Below the pieces are notes generated by a model. It did not search any database. It saw only the letters and a program-made list of their open reading frames with translations, and had not been told where the DNA came from. A stretch of DNA of 64,000 nucleotides, taken from assembly GCF_037076355.1 (NCBI RefSeq), contig NZ_AP026968.1:2062501-2126500 (forward strand). Direction: 5' to 3'. Made by a program: the position numbers and the translations under genes. Numbering within the stretch: position 1 is the first letter of the stretch; the number at the start of each line of letters is the position of its first letter. Source of the stretch: Streptococcus parapneumoniae (GTDB lineage: Bacteria; Bacillota; Bacilli; Lactobacillales; Streptococcaceae). Below are positions 48,046-55,351 of this stretch, in pieces.

Positions 48046-49269
48046 TTAACAATTAGTATCATTCTTTTTGAAAAAATTACAAATAACTAATAAATAAATT
48101 CCTATAGATAGTGTAAATCCATTTATTAAAATACCCAAAATTTTTATATCTGTATAAAATTGAGGAATAATCAAAAATAGAATGGCAAATAAAGCATATA
48201 AACTTGAATTAGTCGAATATATCAATCCCATAGTGTCGTATCTATACTCTGAGTAAATCATTTTTTCAAACATATTTCCTGATATACCTATTAAAATAAA
48301 TGCTAAAAAAAATAACAACAACTTTATTAACGGAAATGGAGTAATAAATACTAGCATGAGTGCTAATCCAGATACAGTATAATCAATAAAGAAAAACATT
48401 TTATACGGAATTCCCACTCTAGGAGCCAAAATTGCTCCTATCAAATCGGCAAATCTTTGAGCTCCTAGTACCAATCCCAAATATTGAATAGGTATGCCTT
48501 CTGATAAAAGATACAGTGGCATTAAAGTTAAAAGTAGATCTGTACCCCCACTTAAAATTGACTCTGTAACTACTATAAAAGAGGCAAATTTTGATTCTCG
48601 AAAAGCAGAAACAGTTTCCAAAAATTGGAAAGAAGAATTACTTTCCAAATCTACCTTTTCAGGTCGAACACTTTTAGTATTGTTTTTGGAACCGGGCAAT
48701 CTGATTTTAATCATAAAATAAATAGCAGCCACAAAAAACGGAATACTTAAATTAAAAACAACAAAATAAGATAGAAGCCCTAATAGTAGAGATGCAGTTA
48801 AATTACTAATAATATCTAACACATTTGATGCCAAGTATTGAACATCTATCGATTTCTTTATTAGCATGTCATCATTATTTAAAGTTTCTGGAACAATTTT
48901 CATCTGCAGTGTATTTAATAAATTAGTTGATAATGCGAACAAAAAATTCAATACATAGATATACACAACACGAAAATGATACCTTAAACACAGAATTGTA
49001 ATCACAATTATAATAAACTGGAGAATCTGGAAAATCACTAGCCAAATTTTATCTCTCTGAATTTTATTTATAAAACTTCCATAAAAAACAGCAAGCAAAT
49101 TTGGGATAAAACCAATTAGAGTAAATAGAGATAACTGTCCTGCCTCAATATGATATACACTTACTAACCCTATCGATAAAGCAATAAAGTAAAAACTATC
49201 TGCAATATTCCTAGACGATCTACCTAATATTAAATTTATAAAATTTTGGCTAAATTTTCTTAATATCAT
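48046..49269 (-). CDS. MFS exporter of the peptide cluster
   Basis: A 407-residue major facilitator with about twelve membrane segments, very AT-rich. The start at MILRKFSQN has a GAGGTT site inside the end of the ThiF-like gene, overlapping it by 20 bases, so the two are translated together; a TTG five codons upstream is less likely. In microcin C clusters, the MFS protein MccC exports the product; the same role is proposed here. Confidence 0.8.
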   Translation of the reverse strand: MILRKFSQNFINLILGRSSRNIADSFYFIALSIGLVSVYHIEAGQLSLFTLIGFIPNLLAVFYGSFINKIQRDKIWLVIFQILQFIIIVITILCLRYHFRVVYIYVLNFLFALSTNLLNTLQMKIVPETLNNDDMLIKKSIDVQYLASNVLDIISNLTASLLLGLLSYFVVFNLSIPFFVAAIYFMIKIRLPGSKNNTKSVRPEKVDLESNSSFQFLETVSAFRESKFASFIVVTESILSGGTDLLLTLMPLYLLSEGIPIQYLGLVLGAQRFADLIGAILAPRVGIPYKMFFFIDYTVSGLALMLVFITPFPLIKLLLFFLAFILIGISGNMFEKMIYSEYRYDTMGLIYSTNSSLYALFAILFLIIPQFYTDIKILGILINGFTLSIGIYLLVICNFFKKNDTNC

Positions 49270-50212
49270 GCTTATAAACCTCAAAATTCATGCAATCGAT
49301 TTGAATATAATCCGTTAAATTCAATAATCCTGTTAAAGTATCTAATACTTTATAAGATATGATTGATGCAGCCATATATGATATTGGAGAAATAACACTA
49401 TACGGTATTCTACTATCCAAAACATGATCATCTGTTATCATAAAGTCCCTATAAAACTCCCTCAATGAAATAGTTTTGCCCGGAATAATATGTAGGTAGT
49501 TTATTACCGTAGATGCATATGAGCCAACAATAATAGGTCTCGTATATTTATGAGCTAAATCATCAAACCAGTAGTCTATCTCTATTCTAGGAGTATCTGC
49601 ACAGCATAAAGCAATGTCAAAATTATAATCTTTAAAAATAGTTTCTAAGTCATTCTGACACTCTAACTTCCTATAAATAGTTGTCACATTTGAATCAGAA
49701 ATCTCTTGAATATGCTGTTTTATTATGTCTATTTTTAGCTTACCAATATCAGATTTCTTAAAGGATGTTTGTCTAGTAAGATTTGACTCTTCCACAATGT
49801 CAAAATCTACTAATATGAAATTACCTATACCTAGACGAGCTAAAATTTCGACTGTTGTTGATCCAATACCCCCTACACCAACAATTAAAACTGTTGAATT
49901 TAATAATCTATCCTGATACTTACTAGGGTCTAAATTTTCTGACAAATCAACCCACTCAAAGAAATTAATATTTCGGGAATATTTGGAATTATCATATTGA
50001 TTACTAGTCACTAATCCCATAGATATCATCGACTCAACAACTTGTTTTTCTCCATTAGACAACAATTTTATATCAATGTCATTATCTAATTTTTTTATTA
50101 AATTGATGTTCTCTTCATTAAAATCAATCTCCCTTACAAGAGAAGCATTACCAAAACCAAATTTTATTTTATCTTTAAATATATACGGTTGAAGAGTTCT
50201 CTTTATTCTCAT
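49250..50212 (-). CDS. E1/ThiF-like adenylating enzyme (MccB-type)
   Basis: A 320-residue protein. Residues 1-100 form an extra N-terminal region, like the peptide-binding clamp of MccB. Then comes the ThiF adenylation core: GVGGIGS (112-118), VDFDIVEESNLTRQ (135-148) with its ATP-binding Asp, Asn and Arg, Lys158/160, and ADTPR (205-209). The CxxC zinc pairs usual in MccB and many E1 enzymes are absent. It likely activates the C terminus of a peptide with ATP; the best candidate substrate is the 16-residue peptide upstream. Ribosome site AGGAGGATCTAA. Confidence 0.82.
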   Translation of the reverse strand: MRIKRTLQPYIFKDKIKFGFGNASLVREIDFNEENINLIKKLDNDIDIKLLSNGEKQVVESMISMGLVTSNQYDNSKYSRNINFFEWVDLSENLDPSKYQDRLLNSTVLIVGVGGIGSTTVEILARLGIGNFILVDFDIVEESNLTRQTSFKKSDIGKLKIDIIKQHIQEISDSNVTTIYRKLECQNDLETIFKDYNFDIALCCADTPRIEIDYWFDDLAHKYTRPIIVGSYASTVINYLHIIPGKTISLREFYRDFMITDDHVLDSRIPYSVISPISYMAASIISYKVLDTLTGLLNLTDYIQIDCMNFEVYKHDIKKI

Positions 50213-50594
50213 TTAGATCCTCCTAATCAAAAACTATTAAAAGATAAACAACAAATAGGAGTTTGGAAAATATTTTCCTAAACTCCAAAATTATAAATAC
50301 GAATACAACTCACTTATAATTTCTATCCATATAATAAATTAAAATACAAAAAACTTATCGACTTCTAAAATTCAGTTAAAATCTTAATAGCATGCAGATA
50401 TTAACTTTTAAACATTATGAATATCATCATTCTTCACAATTATTAAGATTTAAGATTTTTTGTATAATATCCGTTGCATTTGCAGCAAAATATATATTAA
50501 TTAGAATTTTTGTCGTATATGTTTATCTTGATTTCAATCCACTATATCTAATCCAAAGTTTATCTTTTCTATCCTATAGATTGCTATTATTTAA
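50213..50594 (-). other. AT-rich spacer between the precursor and ThiF-like genes
   Basis: 382 bases with no open frame bearing a ribosome site. The only clear structure is the hairpin at 50258-50286. Tiny ATG frames here (such as MDRNYK and MLLRF) have no ribosome site. Confidence 0.6.
50258..50286 (-). terminator. attenuator-like hairpin ahead of the ThiF-like gene
   Basis: Minus strand: GGAGTTTAGGAAAA paired with TTTTCCAAACTCC (one bulged A), followed by TATTTGTTGTTTATCTTTT. The U-rich tail is imperfect, so partial read-through is expected, giving more precursor than enzyme transcript. Confidence 0.6.
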
Positions 50595-50645
50595 CTAACG
50601 GCCACCTAAACGATGCCCTTGAAATGAATATGGTACAGCAGACAT
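50595..50645 (-). CDS. 16-residue candidate precursor peptide
   Basis: MSAVPYSFQGHRLGGR. It has a very strong ribosome site (GGAGGAG, 5 bases before ATG) and is the first gene after the Rgg-side promoter, ahead of the ThiF-like and MFS genes. Short length, lack of a double-glycine leader and placement match microcin C-type precursors, which are usually seven or so residues ending in Asn. Here the last residue is Arg after Gly-Gly. Whether it is modified is unproven. Confidence 0.65.
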   Translation of the reverse strand: MSAVPYSFQGHRLGGR

Positions 50646-50720
50646 TGTTTCTCCTCCAATTATTTTTCTTTGTAAACCACTTATGCGACCTAGGATTTGC
50701 TTCAAGTACTTTACAAGAAC

Positions 50721-50726
50721 ACTATA
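50721..50726 (-). promoter_or_regulatory. -10 of the precursor-ThiF-MFS operon
   Basis: Extended -10 TGT-TATAGT on the minus strand, about 75 bases upstream of the peptide start. No good -35 is visible, as expected for an activator-dependent Rgg promoter. Confidence 0.55.
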
Positions 50727-50739
50727 ACACGAAAATTGG

Positions 50740-50801
50740 CGTATTTGAGAAAATCGCATATTTGATATTTTTTCTTATAGAAATTTCTGATTTGCGATTT
50801 T
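50740..50801. promoter_or_regulatory. candidate Rgg operator between two divergent promoters
   Basis: Perfect 9-base inverted repeat AAAATCGCA (50750-50758) and TGCGATTTT (50793-50801), plus a near-direct repeat CGTATTTGA / GCATATTTGA around 50740-50765. It lies between the leftward peptide promoter and the rightward pheromone promoter, so one bound dimer could act on both. Confidence 0.55.
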
Positions 50802-50824
50802 AGTGGATTTGATTATTTCACTGG

Positions 50825-50830
50825 TATAAT
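50825..50830 (+). promoter_or_regulatory. -10 of the shp gene
   Basis: TATAAT 29 bases before the first shp start codon. No consensus -35, again fitting activation by Rgg. Confidence 0.6.
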
Positions 50831-50858
50831 AAAGTTATTACTAACAAGGAGGGATATA

Positions 50859-50942
50859 ATGATGAAGAAAAGAAAAATCCAACTGATACTCCTGCTTATT
50901 TCGGAGTGGGTTATCGTCTTCCCGTTTCTAATCAATCGATAA
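50859..50942 (+). CDS. shp144: SHP144-type short hydrophobic pheromone precursor
   Basis: A 27-residue peptide with a basic start (MKKRKIQ), hydrophobic core and C-terminal EWVIVFPFLINR. This is very close to the known SHP144 pheromone ending. It has AAGGAGGG and two overlapping start codons (50859, 50862). It is exported, cut, re-imported by Ami and bound by the Rgg partner. It is convergent with rgg, overlapping its 3' end by 11 bases. Confidence 0.85.
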   Translation: MMKKRKIQLILLLISEWVIVFPFLINR

Positions 50943-51795
50943 GTTCTTTGTATTGCTGAAAACGCAATTCGAAGAGGGCTGTTAATTGTGAATTTTCTAA
51001 TACTTGCAGAGATTGGATAAAGTGTTCAATCTCTTTTTGATTACTTCCTTTGGTTTGAAGAAATATACTCATTTTCTTTAAAAATTGCCACGATAATTTC
51101 TCAAAAACATCGTATGGACGGAGCATACTCTCCAGCTCTGCTTCAAAGATTGGGATATAGGAGAAAAGCTTGCGCTCCATGAGCTCTGATAAGATATTTA
51201 ATAGTCCTTGCTTCATATACAATCGATTGTGTACTAACTCTTTAAATTCTTTGGATTTTTCAAGCAAAGAGGTTGATAAAAAAATCAGATCTTGATTGCT
51301 TAGGAAGGGCATGGTATTGCAAAAAAGATAGAGTTCAAACCAGGTCCAAGACTCAATAGCATAGAGATAAGTAGTCAAAAACTCCCTATCCTCCTCTGTT
51401 AGCAGATAGCTCTTATTTAAGGAATGAATAGCATTTTTAATCACAATGGCATTCAAACAACGATAGGTCTCTGCCATCTGTCCTTGCTCGACTTCCTCCA
51501 ACAGTTGCTCTAAGCCAGCTATATCTTGGTGGGCAAAGCGATCCACAACCCTCCTACCAATCTGCATATGTGGAGATTCTTGATAGTTGTTGAGTTTGTG
51601 CCCAAACTCATCAAAATTCATATTGATCCCTTGGATGGCTAGAATCAACTTATCCGCAGATAGCATAGACTGCCCTAGTTCAAACTTGGACAGCTGAGAA
51701 GCTGTTAGTCCAGCACAAGCCACATCTGACTGCTTGAGCTTTCTAGCCAAGCGCAACTCCTTGTAAAATTCTCCCAATTCCATTCTCTCGATCAT
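50932..51795 (-). CDS. rgg144: Rgg-family pheromone-responsive regulator (Rgg144-like)
   Basis: A 287-residue Rgg with an N-terminal helix-turn-helix (QSDVACAGLTASQLSKFELG near 24-43) and a C-terminal repeat domain that binds SHP. The start MIERMEL has AGGAGGTGGTAAG; a longer in-frame start overlaps the promoter. It sits beside shp144 and next to tsaD as in pneumococcus, where it controls the vp1 operon; here the target appears to be the peptide cluster. Confidence 0.87.
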   Translation of the reverse strand: MIERMELGEFYKELRLARKLKQSDVACAGLTASQLSKFELGQSMLSADKLILAIQGINMNFDEFGHKLNNYQESPHMQIGRRVVDRFAHQDIAGLEQLLEEVEQGQMAETYRCLNAIVIKNAIHSLNKSYLLTEEDREFLTTYLYAIESWTWFELYLFCNTMPFLSNQDLIFLSTSLLEKSKEFKELVHNRLYMKQGLLNILSELMERKLFSYIPIFEAELESMLRPYDVFEKLSWQFLKKMSIFLQTKGSNQKEIEHFIQSLQVLENSQLTALFELRFQQYKELID

Positions 51796-51819
51796 CTTAC
51801 CACCTCCTAGCTTTTGCAT

Positions 51820-51849
51820 ATTATATCATTATTTTTATAGTTTTGTCAA
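51820..51849 (-). promoter_or_regulatory. rgg promoter
   Basis: Minus strand: -35 TTGACA (51844-51849), 18-base spacer, -10 TATAAT (51820-51825). Confidence 0.85.
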
Positions 51850-51872
51850 AATATTCTGACACTTTGGTGATT

Positions 51873-51897
51873 GAAAAAGCCAGCCTTAAGCTGACTC
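51873..51897 (-). terminator. terminator after tsaD
   Basis: Minus strand: AGTCAGC paired with GCTGGCT (one G-T pair), loop TTAA, then TTTTTC. It overlaps the right copy of the boundary repeat. Confidence 0.65.
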
Positions 51898-51950
51898 CAT
51901 TTTATTCCATGGTATCAAAAGCGAGACTTGGTTTGGCATTGAGGTCCAAG
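51893..51950 (-). repeat. tsaD 3' end (right boundary repeat)
   Basis: The functional copy of the 58-base repeat, within the last 16 codons and stop of tsaD. See 47444-47501. Confidence 0.92.
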
Positions 51951-52912
51951 CCTGAGAAGTTTTCTTTGTTCCACTCACTGACGCTGGCATAGGCAATCAT
52001 TCCTGCATTGTCTCCGCAGAGGCGCAGAGGTGGGATGATGACATTGACATCTGTGATTTCAGCCGCCAGGCGTTCTCTGAGACCTTTATTGGCTGCCACA
52101 CCACCTGCCACGACAAGGGTTTTAACAGGGTATTTCTCCAAAGCCTTCTTAGTTTTTGCCATAAGAATATCCAAGACAGCTGCTTGGAAGGAAGCACACA
52201 AATCCTCTGTGGACAAGCTCGCTCCCTTTTGCTCGGCATTGTGGTGAAGATTGATAAAGGCAGACTTCAAACCAGAGAATGAAAACTCCAGATTATCTTC
52301 CTTGATCATGGCACGAGGGAAATCATAAATATCCTGTCCCTGATGAGCTAGCTCGTCAATCTCACGACCAGCAGGATAGGTCAAGCCCATGACACGGCCG
52401 ACCTTATCATAGGCCTCGCCAACCGCGTCATCTCGCGTTTCCCCAACAATCTTGTAGTCACCAGCCTCCGAAACATAAACCAACTCTGTGTGTCCACCGC
52501 TAACCAAGAGGGCTAGCAAGGGAAACTCCAAAGGCTCTACATTTTGAGCTGCCATGAGGTGACCAGCCATGTGGTTAACAGGGATAAGTGGAAGTCCATG
52601 TGCCCAAGCAAAGGCCTTAGCAGCTGACAAGCCAACTAGCAAGGCTCCGACCAAGCCTGGTCCATAGGTAACTGCCACAGCTGTCACATCCTCTTCTGTA
52701 ATCTCTGCTTCTGCTAGCGCCTCCTCGATACAGGCTGTAATGACCTCGACATGGTGACGACTGGCTACTTCAGGCACTACGCCCCCAAAACGTTTGTGAC
52801 TCTCAATTTGACTAGCAATGACATTGGACAAGAGCTCATCGTCGTTTTTCAAGACGGCAACACTAGTCTCATCACAGGATGTCTCAAATGCTAAAATATA
52901 TCTATCCTTCAT
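51902..52912 (-). CDS. tsaD: tRNA threonylcarbamoyladenosine transferase TsaD
   Basis: A 336-residue enzyme that adds threonylcarbamoyl to A37 of tRNAs reading ANN codons, together with TsaB and TsaE. Metal-binding His residues HMAGH (near 111-115) and the [11 protein letters not shown] motif (near 133) are present. It overlaps rimI by 11 bases. Its 3' end has been partly copied 4.4 kb away (47444-47501). Confidence 0.97.
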   Translation of the reverse strand: MKDRYILAFETSCDETSVAVLKNDDELLSNVIASQIESHKRFGGVVPEVASRHHVEVITACIEEALAEAEITEEDVTAVAVTYGPGLVGALLVGLSAAKAFAWAHGLPLIPVNHMAGHLMAAQNVEPLEFPLLALLVSGGHTELVYVSEAGDYKIVGETRDDAVGEAYDKVGRVMGLTYPAGREIDELAHQGQDIYDFPRAMIKEDNLEFSFSGLKSAFINLHHNAEQKGASLSTEDLCASFQAAVLDILMAKTKKALEKYPVKTLVVAGGVAANKGLRERLAAEITDVNVIIPPLRLCGDNAGMIAYASVSEWNKENFSGLDLNAKPSLAFDTME

Positions 52913-53339
52913 CTATTTCTCTCTTCATAATGATGGCGTCCTCGGCTGGATCATGGTAGTAGGCCTTTCGCTCAGCGATGACTGCCATCTTTTCTTTCTT
53001 GTAAAATGCTTGCGCTCGTTGGTTTGACTTTCTGACTTCTAGGAAAATCTCCTTGTCTGTCGGCAATTGAGCAAACAAGGCTGATGCAATTCCCTGACCC
53101 TGATAGTCTCCTTTAACAGCGATTTGCAGGACTTCTGCTTCAAAGATATTTTCCTGAACAGCTAGAAAACCAATCACTTCTGCCCCATCATAAGCCAGAG
53201 CATACCAAGTCTGGTCTTGAGCCAGGTCTGCTTGGATTTGTTCCAGCGTCCAAGGACTGACTGAGTAAACATCCACCATGACAGCGTAGATGGCTTGAGC
53301 CAGTTCAGGCTGTTGTTGGATTCGTTTGATTTCTATCAT
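52902..53339 (-). CDS. rimI: ribosomal protein S18-alanine N-acetyltransferase
   Basis: A 145-residue GNAT enzyme (acetyl-CoA loop [15 protein letters not shown] near residues 75-89). RimI acetylates the N-terminal Ala of S18. It lies between tsaB and tsaD with overlaps on both sides, a conserved order. Confidence 0.93.
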   Translation of the reverse strand: MIEIKRIQQQPELAQAIYAVMVDVYSVSPWTLEQIQADLAQDQTWYALAYDGAEVIGFLAVQENIFEAEVLQIAVKGDYQGQGIASALFAQLPTDKEIFLEVRKSNQRAQAFYKKEKMAVIAERKAYYHDPAEDAIIMKREIDEG

Positions 53340-54019
53340 AGGCGTTTAATGTAAGACTCACCAGACTCTGTGTGGTTCTTAAGCCAGTTTTCCTCAGCCT
53401 CGACACGCTTGAGGTAGTTAGGCACAAAGTCGTGCAAGGAGTCTGCTGCCTTGTCCCAGGCCCAGAGAGCTAGATTAGCTGCATTTGGCAAGGTTTCTTT
53501 GAAATTAGTCCTTGGCAAGTGTTCTTGAATCTGCTCAACAAAGGGGCCAACTTCTCCGACAAAGGTTACCTGACTAGCACCCTTGATTAGCTCAATCACT
53601 CGATCAAAAGGCAGGTGCGCTTCTGGCATGACAGGTTTCGCATTTTCATAAAATCCTGCGTAAACATTGTTGCGACGCGCATCTATCAAAGGGACGAACA
53701 AGCCTTCTTGTTGGTATGGCACCAGAGCCAAGAGGCTAGACATACCAACCAACTCGATGTTCAGGGTATGAGCTAAGGTCTTGGCAGTTGCCACCGCAAT
53801 TCGCAAGCCTGTGTAGCTACCTGGCCCTTCTGCCACCACGATTCGGTCCAAATCCTTGGGCGTCCAGTCCAAACTCTCCATCAAAAAATCGATGGCTGGC
53901 ATGAGGGTAATACTGTGATTTTTCTTAATATTAATCGTCGTCTCGGCAAGAACCTGCTTGTCCTCTAAAATAGCGAGAGAAAGAGCCTTGCTGGACGTAT
54001 CAAAAGCTAATACTTTCAT
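53336..54019 (-). CDS. tsaB: tRNA threonylcarbamoyladenosine complex subunit TsaB
   Basis: A 227-residue ASKHA-fold protein starting MKVLAFDTSSKALSLAILED, scaffold for TsaD and TsaE. The family segment VAEGPGSYTGLRIAVATAKT is at residues about 63-82. First gene of tsaB-rimI-tsaD. Confidence 0.95.
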   Translation of the reverse strand: MKVLAFDTSSKALSLAILEDKQVLAETTINIKKNHSITLMPAIDFLMESLDWTPKDLDRIVVAEGPGSYTGLRIAVATAKTLAHTLNIELVGMSSLLALVPYQQEGLFVPLIDARRNNVYAGFYENAKPVMPEAHLPFDRVIELIKGASQVTFVGEVGPFVEQIQEHLPRTNFKETLPNAANLALWAWDKAADSLHDFVPNYLKRVEAEENWLKNHTESGESYIKRL

Positions 54020-54134
54020 AACACATTCCTATCTTTTTGTCTGCTTACTATTATACTACAAAAGCTGGCACATGGGAATTTTCTTTATCCCTAAACAAGA
54101 GTGCCCTCACTTAACTAAAAATAATTTAAAAAAA

Positions 54135-54175
54135 TGTTCACTTTTCCTTTTCTTTTACGAATATAAAAGTGAACA
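54135..54175 (+). promoter_or_regulatory. cibABC ComX promoter inside an inverted repeat
   Basis: An exact TACGAATA cin-box (54156-54163) lies between two perfect 11-base arms, TGTTCACTTTT (54135-54145) and AAAAGTGAACA (54165-54175). This gives competence-specific expression; the repeat might bind another factor or form a hairpin. Confidence 0.82.
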
Positions 54176-54196
54176 AGAAAAAAGGAGGAAAGTTCA

Positions 54197-54382
54197 ATGA
54201 CAAATTTTGACGTTCTTGACAATCAATTTTTATCCTTATCTGAAAATGAATTATCAGATATTGATGGCGGTCTCGCTCCCTTGGTTATCTTTGGAGTAGC
54301 AGTATCTTGGAAAGCTATTGCAGGTGGAACAGCACTTATAGGTTCTGGTTTGGCAGCTGGTTATTTTTTAGGAGGAGATTAA
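54197..54382 (+). CDS. cibA: competence-induced bacteriocin A
   Basis: A 61-residue two-peptide bacteriocin component. The leader ends NELSDIDGG at residues 17-25, the double-glycine signal for export by ComAB. The 36-residue mature part is hydrophobic with a GSGLAAG segment. In pneumococcus CibAB kills non-competent siblings during fratricide. Strong AGGAGG site. Confidence 0.93.
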   Translation: MTNFDVLDNQFLSLSENELSDIDGGLAPLVIFGVAVSWKAIAGGTALIGSGLAAGYFLGGD

Positions 54383-54383
54383 T

Positions 54384-54536
54384 ATGATGAAAGATTTGAA
54401 CAACTATTGTGAAATTTCTAATAAGGAATTGCAAGAAATAAAGGGTGGCTTTGGTGTAGGTGTTGGTATCGCTTTATTTATGGCAGGTTATACCATTGGA
54501 AAAGACCTTCGTAAAAAGTTTGGTAAGTCATGCTAG
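54384..54536 (+). CDS. cibB: competence-induced bacteriocin B
   Basis: A 50-residue partner of CibA. The leader ends ELQEIKGG at residues 15-22, followed by a 28-residue mature peptide starting FGVGVGIALF and with a basic C terminus ending KKFGKSC. It starts one base after the cibA stop with AGGAGG upstream. Confidence 0.9.
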   Translation: MMKDLNNYCEISNKELQEIKGGFGVGVGIALFMAGYTIGKDLRKKFGKSC

Positions 54537-54727
54537 ATAAGAAACACATTTTTAGAAGGATAAATTTTATTGTCTTCATCTCTTACAGTTTGCTCAGCAT
54601 TCTCAATGATTTAAACATTACTACTATCCCTTTACCATTCGATTTATCTGTTTGTATTGTTTTATTTTTATGCTTCAACTCTATTTTTGAGCAGAACAAT
54701 GACTCCCATAAAAATAATAAGCTCTGA
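54530..54727 (+). CDS. cibC: CibAB immunity protein
   Basis: A 65-residue membrane protein with two hydrophobic segments and a polar C terminus (EQNNDSHKNNKL). Its start overlaps the cibB stop by 7 bases. It protects competent cells from CibAB. Confidence 0.88.
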   Translation: MLDKKHIFRRINFIVFISYSLLSILNDLNITTIPLPFDLSVCIVLFLCFNSIFEQNNDSHKNNKL

Positions 54728-54763
54728 AAATTCCATTGTCATGTCATTTTAAAAAATGCAAAA

Positions 54764-54789
54764 CCGCCTCATCTGGATAGATGGGGTGG
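54764..54789 (+). terminator. terminator after cibABC
   Basis: Stem CC-G-CC-T-CATC with GATG-G-GG-T-GG, loop TGGATA, followed by AATTTTC. The U-run is short. Confidence 0.55.
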
Positions 54790-54830
54790 AATTTTCGTAT
54801 AGTAAATCTACTATCTCTTTATCCCCAAAC

Positions 54831-54854
54831 AAAAAACCCCAGCATAAGCGGGGC
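54831..54854 (-). terminator. terminator after the 71-residue membrane protein gene
   Basis: Minus strand: GCCCCGCTTATGCTGGGG followed by TTTTTTG. Confidence 0.8.
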
Positions 54855-54856
54855 AT

Positions 54857-55072
54857 CTAAGCATTTAATCCAAAGTAAAATACAAACCAAACGACATAGG
54901 TTACGAGGAGGAGAAAAAGCGAGTAGAGAGTCACAAAGGTAATTTTCCACAAGAACTTAGTTTGTCGTCGTTCCATTTTGGCAAATAGAAGATTCCCTCC
55001 ATAAACACAAGCAACAAAAACGATAAAAGCTACCAAGCGAGCTCCGATAGCAAAAGCAAATAAGTTATACAT
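54857..55072 (-). CDS. small membrane protein
   Basis: A 71-residue protein with two membrane segments separated by a basic loop (KMERRQTKFLWK). Ribosome site GGAGGTTGCCCT. Function unknown; single gene with its own terminator, divergent from rpoY. Confidence 0.75.
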   Translation of the reverse strand: MYNLFAFAIGARLVAFIVFVACVYGGNLLFAKMERRQTKFLWKITFVTLYSLFLLLVTYVVWFVFYFGLNA

Positions 55073-55211
55073 AGGGCAACCTCCTTGACTTAAAAACTAT
55101 ATGGAATTATGACAAGCAATAAATTTCACTTCCATTATCAATATAACACATTTTTGTTTTTTTGCAAGCGTTTACTCGACAAATCGTCCTGTGACTTTCT
55201 CGTTTCCGTCT

Positions 55212-55240
55212 TTTACTAATTTTTCATTTTGTGGTATAAT
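55212..55240 (+). promoter_or_regulatory. rpoY-rnjA promoter
   Basis: -35 TTTACT (55212-55217), 17-base spacer, extended -10 TGG-TATAAT (hexamer 55235-55240). The transcript would have a leader of about 105 bases. Confidence 0.75.
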
Positions 55241-55351
55241 TGAAATAATTGTAACGAATCAAGGTCAATCTAGACACAAAATGGAATGAAATCAAGCAAA
55301 TCTATGCTAAAAGTTTGGAATAAGCTGACCTGTAAAATAGAAAGGAACTAT

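Noticed and set aside
49270..49284. TTG start for the MFS gene
   Set aside because: It removes the ribosome site that serves the ATG at 49269.
50213..50594. Tiny ATG frames such as MDRNYK, MLLRF and MQRILYKKS as alternative precursors
   Set aside because: None has a ribosome site, while the 16-codon ORF has a strong one and is nearest the promoter.
50392..50598. 68-residue hydrophobic frame on the plus strand, antisense to the peptide-ThiF spacer
   Set aside because: No ribosome site, very AT-rich, and it lies opposite a transcribed spacer; probably a chance frame.
51796..51819. Longer rgg start at 51819
   Set aside because: It lies directly against the -10; the ATG at 51795 has AGGAGG.
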